Positions 1 through 5,496 of a stretch of DNA of 10,227 bases are shown in pieces (position 1 is the stretch's first letter; each line of letters begins with the position of its first letter). This DNA is from Clostridia bacterium. GTDB taxonomy: Bacteria > Aerophobota > Aerophobia > Aerophobales > AE-B3A. The stretch lies in the NCBI GenBank assembly GCA_030610745.1, contig JAUWRC010000042.1, forward strand, positions 1 through 10,227, given 5' to 3'. The position numbers and the translations under genes were made by a program. The notes under the pieces are model-generated. The model did no database searches and was not told where the DNA came from. It was given only the letters and a program-made list of their open reading frames with translations.

Positions 1-1139
1 ATTTTTTCAAAAACCTCATCTACAGTCAACATTTTCCTCTTTAGTATTTCCTGATGTCCTAACCAAAAGGCTAGGCTACTTGATGACTCCAGGCCCAAGA
101 GGAGTTTTCCTTTAATATACTCCTTGACTTTGGTTAATTCTTTGCCGGCAACCTTTTTATCTTTTATCTTATTAAACTCATCCAGGATAACTTTTATGCT
201 CTCGGTAACTTTGTTATTGCCCACACCTGCTTGAACAACCAGATAACCAGTATCTGTATAATTCTCTGATGAACAACTAATACGATAGGCCAGGCCTCTT
301 TTTTCTCTAACTTCGGTAAAAAGTCGCGAACTCATCCCTCCTCCCAGAATAGAAGATAAGACTTGCAAAACAAAATAATCTTTAGAGCTGTAATCATATG
401 ACCTTACTCCCAGACAAAAATGCGTCTGGTCTGTCTTTTTGTAATGAACTAAACTGACCGGCTTACTCTGCTCTTCTTTGACCGAAGTTTTGTCTTTGTA
501 TCTAACCTCTCTTATCTTTTTAAAGTAATCCTGGACCTCTTTTATTACTTTCGTCTCCTCAATATCGCCGGTTACCAGGATAACAGTATTGGAAGCTACA
601 TATTGCTGCTTAAAATAATCTAATAGTTTATCCCTATCTATAGCTTTAACGTTTTCTTTGCTCCCTATAACTAGCCACCCTGCTGGCTGGTCACCGTAGA
701 GTAATGTCTCAAAAAGATCACTTACATAAGCCAGAGGCGTATCTAAATACATATTTATTTCTTCAATGATTACTCCTTTTTCTCGCTCAATTTCTTCGGA
801 AACAAACCTTGACTCCAGGAGTATATCAGAGATAACATCCATGACTAACTCTCTGTGCTTTGAGGCTACTTTGGCGTAATAGCCAGTCGATTCTTTAGAA
901 GTAAAGGCATTGTATTCCCCTCCTACCTCATCAATTGCCTCAGCAATATCCAAAGCTGTGGGCCTTTTTTTTGTCCCTTTAAAGAATATATGTTCTAAAA
1001 AATGAGAAATTCCATTTGTCTCTTTATTCTCATATTTCGAACCAGTGCCAACCATGGCTAAAACAGTTACTGTCCTTGTGCCCTTCATAGGGCAGGTAAC
1101 AATTCGCAGTCCATTCTCTAGAGTAGTTTTGTTAAACAT
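1..1139 (-). CDS. M16 family zinc peptidase (processing-peptidase-like), 3' end cut by the window
   Basis: I translated this frame by hand; it runs off the left edge after 379 codons. The N-terminus starts with an LENGLRIV-type strand. The inverted zinc motif HFLEH is at residues 46-50, with H46 and H50 as ligands and E49 as catalytic base. The downstream acidic ligand lies in VIIEEIN (E126/E127), at the HxxEH-x76-E spacing of the family. The later GGGMSSRLFTEVREKRGLAY block is the conserved second-domain motif. Bacterial members of this group are about 410-420 residues, so only some 30-40 residues are missing. The start ATG at 1139 has GGAG at 1146-1149, six bases upstream. No signal peptide is visible, so it is probably cytoplasmic. 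It may clear peptides or mature proteins; the substrate is unknown. It follows pyrC after 125 bp of repeat-rich DNA, so co-transcription is uncertain. Confidence 0.93.
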   Translation of the reverse strand, partial: MFNKTTLENGLRIVTCPMKGTRTVTVLAMVGTGSKYENKETNGISHFLEHIFFKGTKKRPTALDIAEAIDEVGGEYNAFTSKESTGYYAKVASKHRELVMDVISDILLESRFVSEEIEREKGVIIEEINMYLDTPLAYVSDLFETLLYGDQPAGWLVIGSKENVKAIDRDKLLDYFKQQYVASNTVILVTGDIEETKVIKEVQDYFKKIREVRYKDKTSVKEEQSKPVSLVHYKKTDQTHFCLGVRSYDYSSKDYFVLQVLSSILGGGMSSRLFTEVREKRGLAYRISCSSENYTDTGYLVVQAGVGNNKVTESIKVILDEFNKIKDKKVAGKELTKVKEYIKGKLLLGLESSSSLAFWLGHQEILKRKMLTVDEVFEK

Positions 1140-1149
1140 ATTAAACTCC

Positions 1150-1219
1150 GTATATCGTATTTCGTATATGGTATATCGTGACTAACAGCTAAAAACTAAA
1201 AGCGCAAAGCTAAAAACTA
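1150..1219. repeat. Degenerate intergenic repeats with 21-nt spacing
   Basis: The space between pyrC and the M16 peptidase gene contains two direct-repeat pairs, both offset by 21 nt. GTATATCGT occurs at 1150-1158 and 1171-1179. AGCTAAAAACTA occurs at 1187-1198 and 1208-1219. Imperfect CGTATAT/TCGTAT units fill the first half. The stretch does not look coding on either strand. The repeat touches the M16 gene's Shine-Dalgarno region (1146-1149). Its origin is unknown; it looks like a decayed or replication-slippage intergenic repeat. Confidence 0.5.
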
Positions 1220-1260
1220 TAATTCAAAATTTAAAACTTTTATGTTTTCGTTTTGCGCTT
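1200..1260 (-). terminator. Possible weak terminator after pyrC
   Basis: A perfect 9-bp inverted repeat (AAGCGCAAA at 1200-1208, TTTGCGCTT at 1252-1260) begins five bases after the pyrC stop codon. On the minus strand the second arm is followed by TTAGTTTTTAG. The intervening loop is 43 nt and AT-rich, which is long for an intrinsic terminator. It could equally be part of the surrounding repeat element. It may end the pyr transcript or only slow it. Confidence 0.3.
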
Positions 1261-1264
1261 CCCT

Positions 1265-2539
1265 CTACCCGCTATATACTATTTTTCCCCCTACTATTGT
1301 CCGCTCTATTTTTCCCGGGAGCTTCCATCCTATAAAGGGAGAATTTTTACTTTTGGAAGCTAGTTCCTCCTCTTTTACTAACCAAACTTTATCTGGATCA
1401 AATATAGTTATATTTGCCTTGACCCCCTCTTTAATTCTCCCCCTATCAATACCTAAAATACGAGCAGGATTTATAGTTAACTTGGCTACAGCTTGCATCA
1501 AAGAAAGAACTTTCTTTTCCACCAGTTCCCTGATGACCAGGCCAAAAGCTGTCTCCAGTCCTATAATACCAAAAGGAGCGCCGACATAATCTTTCTCCTT
1601 CTCTTCTGGGGTATGAGGAGCATGGTCAGTAGCTATAACATCGATGGCACTATCTATCAAGCCTTCCTTCAGAGCCTCTATATCTTCGGTGCCTCTAAGA
1701 GGAGGATTTATTTTGGTATTAGTATCAAAAGTGGCTACTTCTTTCTCGGTAAGAGTAAAATGATGAGGAGTAACCTCGGCCGTAACCTTTACTCCTGCTT
1801 GTTTAGCTTCCCTGATCAATTTAACAGAGCGGCAGGTAGAGACATGGGCTATATGAAGAGAGGACCTGCTCATCCTGGCTAAGGCTAAATCCCTGAAAAG
1901 AGCTACCTCTTCGGCCTCTCTGGGAATTCCTTTCAGGCCGGTAATGGTAGAAAAATACCCCTCATTCATTACTCCGCCACCCGATAGATTTTTGTCCTCA
2001 CAGTGGGAGATAAGAACCAGGTTGAAGCTCTTTAGATATTCTAAAGCTCTTCTCATAAGAGAAGAGTTGGCTATCCAATCTCCATCATCAGAAAAGGCCA
2101 CTGCTCCTGCCGCCTTTAGCCTTCCCATAGGTGATAAATTTTTCCCCTTCCTATCTTTACTAATGGCAGCTATGGGCAGGACTTCTACTATTCCCTTATT
2201 TTCTGTCTGCTTATAGATAAACTCCACCAAAGAGGGATCGTCAATAGCCGGCTCCGTATTAGGCATACAACAGATGGTAGTAAATCCTCCTCTGGCAGCA
2301 GCGCGAGTTCCACTTTCAATAGTCTCCTCATCCTCTCTACCTGGCTCTCGAAGATGGGTATGCATGTCAATAAGGCCGGGAATAACCACTTTCCCTGAAG
2401 CATCTATTACTTGCTCACAAGCTAAATCAATATCTGCCTCTATCCTTTTTATCTTTCCATCTTCAATAAATATGTCCAGTACCTTATCCAGATGGCTAGC
2501 TGGATCCAGGATTCTACCTTTCTTAATTAAAAGAGACAT
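1265..2539 (-). CDS. pyrC: Dihydroorotase, class I type
   Basis: This enzyme catalyses the third step of de novo pyrimidine synthesis, the reversible cyclisation of carbamoyl-aspartate to dihydroorotate, in the cytoplasm. The 424-residue length and motif order fit the class I (Aquifex-like) amidohydrolases. Zinc-binding HTHLREPG has its histidines at residues 60 and 62. GGFTTICCMPNT (84-95) follows, then AFSDDGD (148-154), whose Asp replaces the carboxylated lysine of other classes. Metal histidines H179 (SHCED) and H232 (IAHVST) come next, then substrate-contacting TKINPPLRG (275-283), and ATDHAPH (303-309) with catalytic Asp305. GGAGG at 2545-2549, five bases upstream, fixes the ATG. The gene is third in pyrR-pyrB-pyrC, but a 161-bp spacer with an inverted repeat separates it from pyrB. 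In Aquifex, class I dihydroorotase works in complex with aspartate transcarbamoylase. A similar PyrB-PyrC complex is plausible here but unproven. Confidence 0.97.
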   Translation of the reverse strand: MSLLIKKGRILDPASHLDKVLDIFIEDGKIKRIEADIDLACEQVIDASGKVVIPGLIDMHTHLREPGREDEETIESGTRAAARGGFTTICCMPNTEPAIDDPSLVEFIYKQTENKGIVEVLPIAAISKDRKGKNLSPMGRLKAAGAVAFSDDGDWIANSSLMRRALEYLKSFNLVLISHCEDKNLSGGGVMNEGYFSTITGLKGIPREAEEVALFRDLALARMSRSSLHIAHVSTCRSVKLIREAKQAGVKVTAEVTPHHFTLTEKEVATFDTNTKINPPLRGTEDIEALKEGLIDSAIDVIATDHAPHTPEEKEKDYVGAPFGIIGLETAFGLVIRELVEKKVLSLMQAVAKLTINPARILGIDRGRIKEGVKANITIFDPDKVWLVKEEELASKSKNSPFIGWKLPGKIERTIVGGKIVYSG

Positions 2540-2553
2540 CTTAACCTCCGAAA

Positions 2554-2690
2554 AAGCTGTAAGCTTTAAGAAAAAGAAGCAAAGAGGTAGAGATGTAGAG
2601 AGATAAAGAAAAATCTGCGGTGAGAATATACCAACTTCTCTACTTCTTGCATCTTACTTCTTGCCTCTTACAGCTTAAAGCTTATAGCTT
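2554..2690. repeat. Long imperfect inverted repeat between pyrB and pyrC
   Basis: AAGCTGTAAG at 2554-2563 is perfectly complementary to CTTACAGCTT at 2667-2676. A longer 17-nt pairing, 2554-2570 with 2674-2690, has one mismatch. Inside, GTAGAGA units (2587-2593 and 2595-2601) face TCTCTAC at 2637-2643. The right arm also carries tandem AGCTTATAGCTTATAGCT-like units. No open reading frame of interest is present. It fills nearly all of the 161-bp gap inside the pyr operon, leaving only the strong pyrC ribosome site (2545-2549) free. Its pattern of short reshuffled purine-rich words resembles non-coding intergenic repeats rather than an insertion sequence. Confidence 0.6.
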
Positions 2691-2700
2691 ATAGCTGGGT

Positions 2701-3621
2701 CTATCTTTTAGCCAGGAGCAGATACAACACTGCCATTCTTACCGCCACCCCATTGACTACCTGGTCTAAAATAACACTTCTTTTCCCATCAGCTATCCTC
2801 GCCGGTAGTTCTACTCCTCGATTTACCGGACCGGGATGCATAACAAGAACATCTTCTCTGGCTAATTTTAACCTATCCTCGGTCAGGGAAAAAAAATCTA
2901 TATATTCGGAAATGGAAGGGAGAAGCCCTTCGTTTTGGCGCTCTTTTTGGATTCTGAGCATCATTACTATATCCACCCCTCTAAGAGCATCTTCTGGTAA
3001 GTAGAAGACTTCCACCCCCATCTCCTCCATTAGAGGAGGGATAAGAGTAGGAGGACCACAAACCCTTACCTGGGCACCTAGTTTAGACAAACCCCATATA
3101 TTAGAACGAGCGACCCGCGAATGAGTTATATCCCCTATTATAGCTATTTTTAATCCCTCTATTCTCTTTTTTCTCTCCTGGATGGTATAAATATCCGAAA
3201 GAGCCTGAGTAGGATGCTCATGTGCTCCATCACCAGCATTAATTATGGGGATAGGCAGCTTTTTTGCTAAAAGATGAGGAGTCCCGGGCACAGGATGCCG
3301 AAGAACAAAACAGTCTACCTTCATGGCCAGGATATTCTTAGCTGTATCTAATAAAGTCTCCCCTTTAACCAGACTGCTATTGGCACTGGAGAAGTTTAAA
3401 ACATCTGCACTAAGCCTTTTTTCAGCTAGTTCAAAGGACATTCTTGTTCGGGTACTAACTTCAAAAAAAAGATTGACCACTGTCCTGCCCCGTAAGGTGG
3501 GAACTTTCTTGATAGGTCGATCAAGGACTTCTCGAAAGGACTTCGTTGTCTCCAGAATAAATAGAATCTCTTCTTTCGATAAATCCTGGATTCCCAAAAG
3601 ATCCTTCCTCTTAAAATTCAT
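2701..3621 (-). CDS. pyrB: Aspartate carbamoyltransferase catalytic subunit
   Basis: This enzyme joins carbamoyl phosphate and L-aspartate to give N-carbamoyl-aspartate, the committed step of pyrimidine synthesis. Its 306 residues are the usual length. The carbamoyl-phosphate loop FEVSTRTR is at residues 53-60. SSLVKGET (82-89) holds the lysine loop supplied by the adjacent subunit. RHPVPG (108-113) and HPTQAL (136-141) follow. The aspartate domain has GDITHSRVARS and the C-terminal HPGPVNRGVE block. No pyrI regulatory-subunit gene is seen, as expected where control is through PyrR. The start at 3621 is supported by AAGGGG four bases upstream. That site begins right after the pyrR stop (3632-3634), a 10-bp gap that indicates tight coupling with pyrR. 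Confidence 0.98.
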   Translation of the reverse strand: MNFKRKDLLGIQDLSKEEILFILETTKSFREVLDRPIKKVPTLRGRTVVNLFFEVSTRTRMSFELAEKRLSADVLNFSSANSSLVKGETLLDTAKNILAMKVDCFVLRHPVPGTPHLLAKKLPIPIINAGDGAHEHPTQALSDIYTIQERKKRIEGLKIAIIGDITHSRVARSNIWGLSKLGAQVRVCGPPTLIPPLMEEMGVEVFYLPEDALRGVDIVMMLRIQKERQNEGLLPSISEYIDFFSLTEDRLKLAREDVLVMHPGPVNRGVELPARIADGKRSVILDQVVNGVAVRMAVLYLLLAKR

Positions 3622-3631
3622 CTATCCCCTT

Positions 3632-4183
3632 TTAGTTCCTTCTCAAAAGCAACACTTCATCCCTGCCATCCACCTCCTCTAATTTCACTTCCACCATTTC
3701 CTCGGAGGCGGTAGGAATGTTCTTCCCTACAAAATCTGCCCGAATAGGAAGCTCTCGATGACCTCTATCTACCAGAACAGCCAGTTCTATTTTTCTGGGA
3801 CGACCAAAATCAATCAAGACATCAATAGCTGCCCTGACTGTCCTTCCTGTATAAAGAACATCATCTACTAAAACTATTCTCTTATTGTCAATAGGAAAAG
3901 GAATATGGGTATTTCTTACAATGGGCTGATGGGCTATCTGAGTAAGATCATCTCGATAAAGAGTAATATCTAGTGTTCCGGTATCCAGTTTTTTCCCTTC
4001 CATTTTTTCTATCATCCCACTTATTCTTTCTGCCAAAGGCACCCCTCGACGCTGAATACCCACTATAACAAGATCCTTTACCTCTTTATCTTTTTCCAGA
4101 ATTTGATGAGAAAGACGCGAAAGAGCACGTCTTATCTCTTCCTTATCCATTAGCTTAGCTAGCTTAGCCATTTTCTTCCTCAT
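3632..4183 (-). CDS. pyrR: PyrR, bifunctional pyr operon RNA-binding attenuator / uracil phosphoribosyltransferase
   Basis: PyrR binds a conserved hairpin in pyr leader RNA when UMP is high and so favours transcription termination. Many homologues also convert uracil and PRPP to UMP. The 183 residues match the family. The N-terminal MDKEEIRRALSRLSHQILE region (12-30) is typical. GIQRRG lies at 42-47, the PRPP-binding loop VLVDDVLYTGRT at 104-115, and the PyrR-characteristic DRGHRELPIRADFVGK at 139-154. An ATG at 4183 has AAGGG five bases upstream; Met5 is an alternative start with weaker support. The gene is first in its operon and directly downstream of a leader containing a consensus PyrR site, so autoregulation is strongly indicated. 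Confidence 0.97.
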   Translation of the reverse strand: MRKKMAKLAKLMDKEEIRRALSRLSHQILEKDKEVKDLVIVGIQRRGVPLAERISGMIEKMEGKKLDTGTLDITLYRDDLTQIAHQPIVRNTHIPFPIDNKRIVLVDDVLYTGRTVRAAIDVLIDFGRPRKIELAVLVDRGHRELPIRADFVGKNIPTASEEMVEVKLEEVDGRDEVLLLRRN

Positions 4184-4204
4184 CCTATCCCTTTTTAGCG
4201 TATA

Positions 4205-4255
4205 GTAGCGGTCGGATTTATCCGACTACAATTGTGCGATAAATCGCACCGCTAC
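4205..4255. repeat. REP/BIME-like palindrome: two hairpins inside an outer stem
   Basis: The outer arms GTAGCGGT (4205-4212) and ACCGCTAC (4248-4255) are perfectly complementary. Inside sit two perfect 7-bp hairpins with 2-base loops: GTCGGAT-tt-ATCCGAC (4211-4226) and GTGCGAT-aa-ATCGCAC (4234-4249). A 7-base linker joins them. Allowing for the two shared bases at each end, the single strand can fold as a three-way junction with a 6-bp base stem. It is almost self-complementary overall, so it would form similar structures on either strand. It lies between the pyr terminator and the pyrR ribosome site, ten bases from the latter. It resembles short non-autonomous repeat elements; other copies in the genome are expected but cannot be seen here. 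Confidence 0.7.
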
Positions 4256-4271
4256 CAATTTCTACCCTCAT

Positions 4272-4303
4272 AAAAAAGCCCTTCTTACATCAGCAAGAAG
4301 GGC
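4272..4303 (-). terminator. pyr leader intrinsic terminator (attenuator)
   Basis: On the minus strand a perfect 9-bp stem, GCCCTTCTT (4295-4303) with AAGAAGGGC (4278-4286), encloses an 8-nt loop. Six T follow directly (4272-4277). It lies upstream of pyrR and well downstream of the promoter and PyrR site, exactly where an attenuator is expected. High UMP should favour its formation. Confidence 0.9.
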
Positions 4304-4305
4304 CT

Positions 4306-4350
4306 CTAAAATTCCCACGCTTTCCAGAGAAGCATTAAAAAAAGAAACAT
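4306..4350 (-). CDS. Possible 14-codon leader peptide in the pyr attenuator
   Basis: ATG at 4348-4350 opens a 14-codon frame, MFLFLMLLWKAWEF, that stops at TAG (4306-4308), two bases before the attenuator stem. Its first codons lie in the U-rich tract (TTT CTT TTT TTA). A ribosome at the stop codon would cover the 5' arm of the terminator, as in the enterobacterial pyrBI leader. Against it, the ATG is inside the 3' arm of a hairpin and no good Shine-Dalgarno is placed; the nearest purine run, AAGAGA, is 13 bases away. An internal ATG at 4333-4335 is no better supported. The operon also has a PyrR site, which makes a translation-based control less necessary. Confidence 0.22.
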   Translation of the reverse strand: MFLFLMLLWKAWEF

Positions 4351-4362
4351 TCCGCAGGAATG
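4337..4362 (-). terminator. Short hairpin with U-rich tract in the pyr leader (pause site or secondary terminator)
   Basis: On the minus strand a 6-bp stem CATTCC/GGAATG (4357-4362 and 4348-4353) with a 3-nt loop is followed by TTTCTTTTTTT (4337-4347). The stem is short and its GC content moderate, so it may be a pause site or a weak terminator upstream of the main one. A UTP-sensitive pause in the U tract is possible. Confidence 0.4.
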
Positions 4363-4432
4363 GTCTCTTTAGCTTGTTGGCTTGCTTTAAATTTTCCTTA
4401 TTCTTCCACTCCAACAATATATTTGCCCCCTT

Positions 4433-4452
4433 ACCAGCCTCACTGGACTAGT
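4433..4452 (-). promoter_or_regulatory. PyrR-binding hairpin (anti-antiterminator)
   Basis: The minus strand reads AGTCCAGTGAGGCT at 4436-4449, matching all 14 positions of the known PyrR binding-loop consensus ARUCCNGNGAGGYU. The flanks extend it to a 7-bp stem (ACTAGTC with GGCTGGT, including G-U pairs) around the hexaloop CAGTGA. It sits about 50 nt from the predicted transcription start. Binding of PyrR-UMP here should stabilise this hairpin, block the antiterminator and allow the terminator at 4272-4303 to form. Confidence 0.93.
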
Positions 4453-4508
4453 TTAAAGAGTGAGTTAGTGAATATTCAATGAATTACATTCTATGTTCAC
4501 CACTTTCT

Positions 4509-4537
4509 ATTATATTAAATGCCAAAAGATAAGTCAA
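4509..4537 (-). promoter_or_regulatory. Sigma-70-type promoter of the pyr operon
   Basis: On the minus strand the -35 box TTGACT (4532-4537) and -10 box TATAAT (4509-4514) are separated by exactly 17 bp. This is one mismatch from full consensus. The predicted start is near 4502, which places the PyrR-binding loop in the early leader. It lies just after the stop codon of the beta-helix gene (4571-4573), separating the pyr operon from the envelope cluster. Confidence 0.85.
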
Positions 4538-4570
4538 GCGACGCGTTCACCAGCCTTCCCTTTTCCTTAA

Positions 4571-5356
4571 CTATTCAATCCTTATTTTCTCTTTATTGTC
4601 AATGAATTGATTGTTGGTATTCCGGGGTTTGGATTTGCCCTGAATTAAAATTCCTACTTTATTATTGGCAACTGTGTTACAGGTTATAGTTGGAGAAGAA
4701 GAATCTGTTGAACCTATTCCCACTTCATTCTTCTCGACTATGTTATCATTGATTATTGGAAAAGAATCCTCATAACAAAAAATTCCCCAGAGAATGTTAT
4801 GGTGAATTCTATTATTTTTTATCCAAGGGTTAGCTGACCCAAAAACCATTATGCCTACGCTATTCTCAGCAATTATATTCTGAGTTATTATAGCAGTAGA
4901 ATATCCAGCAAAACTTATTCCTATATCAGCATACCTAACCACACAGTGTTCAATGACTGAATCCCCATTTGTTCCATCAAATATTATTCCGCCCCAATTT
5001 ATTATGCTTTCTGTATTCAAGTCATAAACCTTTTCACCAATAATTACTTCATTATCTTCTGTTCCTTGTATTTTAAGGTCTCCTTTGATAATAAGATTGC
5101 ACTTGTTAATTCCTAAGTCTGCTGCAAAAGGTAAATTAGCATTATAATCACTTTTATTGGCAAAGGTTATTTTAGTCCCTGCTTTTATGTTTAAAGTCAG
5201 TCCTTCTGGCACTACTACATCTCCAGTAATATGAACTCTTCCGCTCCATATCTCATCATGGGTAAGAGTTCCTGAAAAGGTGATTTTTTGTGCCAGTAAT
5301 GCCTGCCCTCCTAAAATAAACAATCCTATAAATACACTAATTTTCCAATATCTCAT
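4571..5356 (-). CDS. Secreted right-handed parallel beta-helix repeat protein
   Basis: The 261-residue product has a signal peptide at about 1-22: basic RYWK, a hydrophobic core ISVFIGLFILGG, then a likely cut after ALLA. The mature part begins with a GTLTHDEIWSGRVHITGDVVV segment typical of capping strands, then beta-helix coils. From about residue 160 the coils recur roughly every 23 residues with the pattern N-x-I-x-x-N-x-x-GI (SVGIMVFGS, LWGIFCYED, EVGIGSTDS, KVGILIQGK). This is the NosD/pectate-lyase-like fold. No catalytic site is evident, so carbohydrate binding or lysis is only a guess from fold and location. Its ATG overlaps the stop of the upstream FlgD-like remnant as ATGA (5353-5356), and AGGA lies eight bases upstream. 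It is the last gene before the pyr promoter, with no clear terminator between. Confidence 0.85.
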   Translation of the reverse strand: MRYWKISVFIGLFILGGQALLAQKITFSGTLTHDEIWSGRVHITGDVVVPEGLTLNIKAGTKITFANKSDYNANLPFAADLGINKCNLIIKGDLKIQGTEDNEVIIGEKVYDLNTESIINWGGIIFDGTNGDSVIEHCVVRYADIGISFAGYSTAIITQNIIAENSVGIMVFGSANPWIKNNRIHHNILWGIFCYEDSFPIINDNIVEKNEVGIGSTDSSSPTITCNTVANNKVGILIQGKSKPRNTNNQFIDNKEKIRIE

Positions 5357-5460
5357 CGTAGAAATCCTACTATCTTGGTCCTTTTCTCGCTTATGCCATT
5401 TGCTGTCTTAGCTTCGATCCTCCAGATATATATCCCATTATTGACTTCTTCTCCATACAT
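5353..5460 (-). pseudogene. Remnant or mini-ORF of a FlgD-type C-terminal Ig-like domain
   Basis: A 35-codon frame not long enough for routine gene calls reads MYGEEVNNGIYIWRIEAK..., then a lysine- and arginine-rich tail ending KIVGFLR. The pattern G-E-x-V-x-N-G-I-Y-x-x-R-I-E-A followed by KIV is the last two or three strands of the FlgD-type Ig domain found at the C-terminus of many secreted proteins. The rest of the domain is missing, so it looks like the leftover 3' end of a larger deleted gene. However, it keeps an ATG with GGAG five bases upstream, and its TGA overlaps the next gene's ATG (ATGA), so it could still be translated and couple that gene. It is also in frame with the phospholipase D-like gene, beyond that gene's TAG (5497-5499). 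Confidence 0.5.
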
Positions 5461-5496
5461 ATTAACTCCGTTCTCTCTTTTCCGGTATTCTGCTCT

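Larger units (their letters stand above)
4184..4502 (-). promoter_or_regulatory. pyr operon attenuation leader
   Basis: This untranslated leader of roughly 320 nt runs from the predicted start site near 4502 to pyrR. In order it holds the PyrR-binding hairpin (4433-4452), an AAGGGGGC segment (4425-4432), a short hairpin with a U-rich tract (4337-4362), a possible 14-codon ORF (4306-4350), the main terminator (4272-4303), a two-hairpin palindrome (4205-4255) and the pyrR ribosome site (4189-4193). The GGGGGC at 4425-4430 can pair with GCCCTT of the terminator's first arm (4298-4303), two pairs being G-U. It is therefore a candidate antiterminator strand. That pairing is my inference and has not been folded computationally. 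Confidence 0.8.

Noticed and set aside
1242..2606. Plus-strand open frames opposite pyrC
   Set aside because: They are antisense to a fully conserved dihydroorotase and have no recognisable protein motifs. The same applies to plus-strand frames opposite pyrB, the wzz-like gene and the exporter.
4321..4336. A plus-strand TTTCCAGAGAAGC stretch resembling the PyrR-binding loop
   Set aside because: It is on the strand opposite to the pyr operon and deviates at several consensus positions. The perfect match at 4436-4449 on the coding-transcript strand explains regulation better.
4184..4570. A CRISPR repeat or tRNA-like element in the pyr leader
   Set aside because: The palindromes occur once each, with no spacer-repeat periodicity, and do not form a cloverleaf with tRNA-conserved positions.
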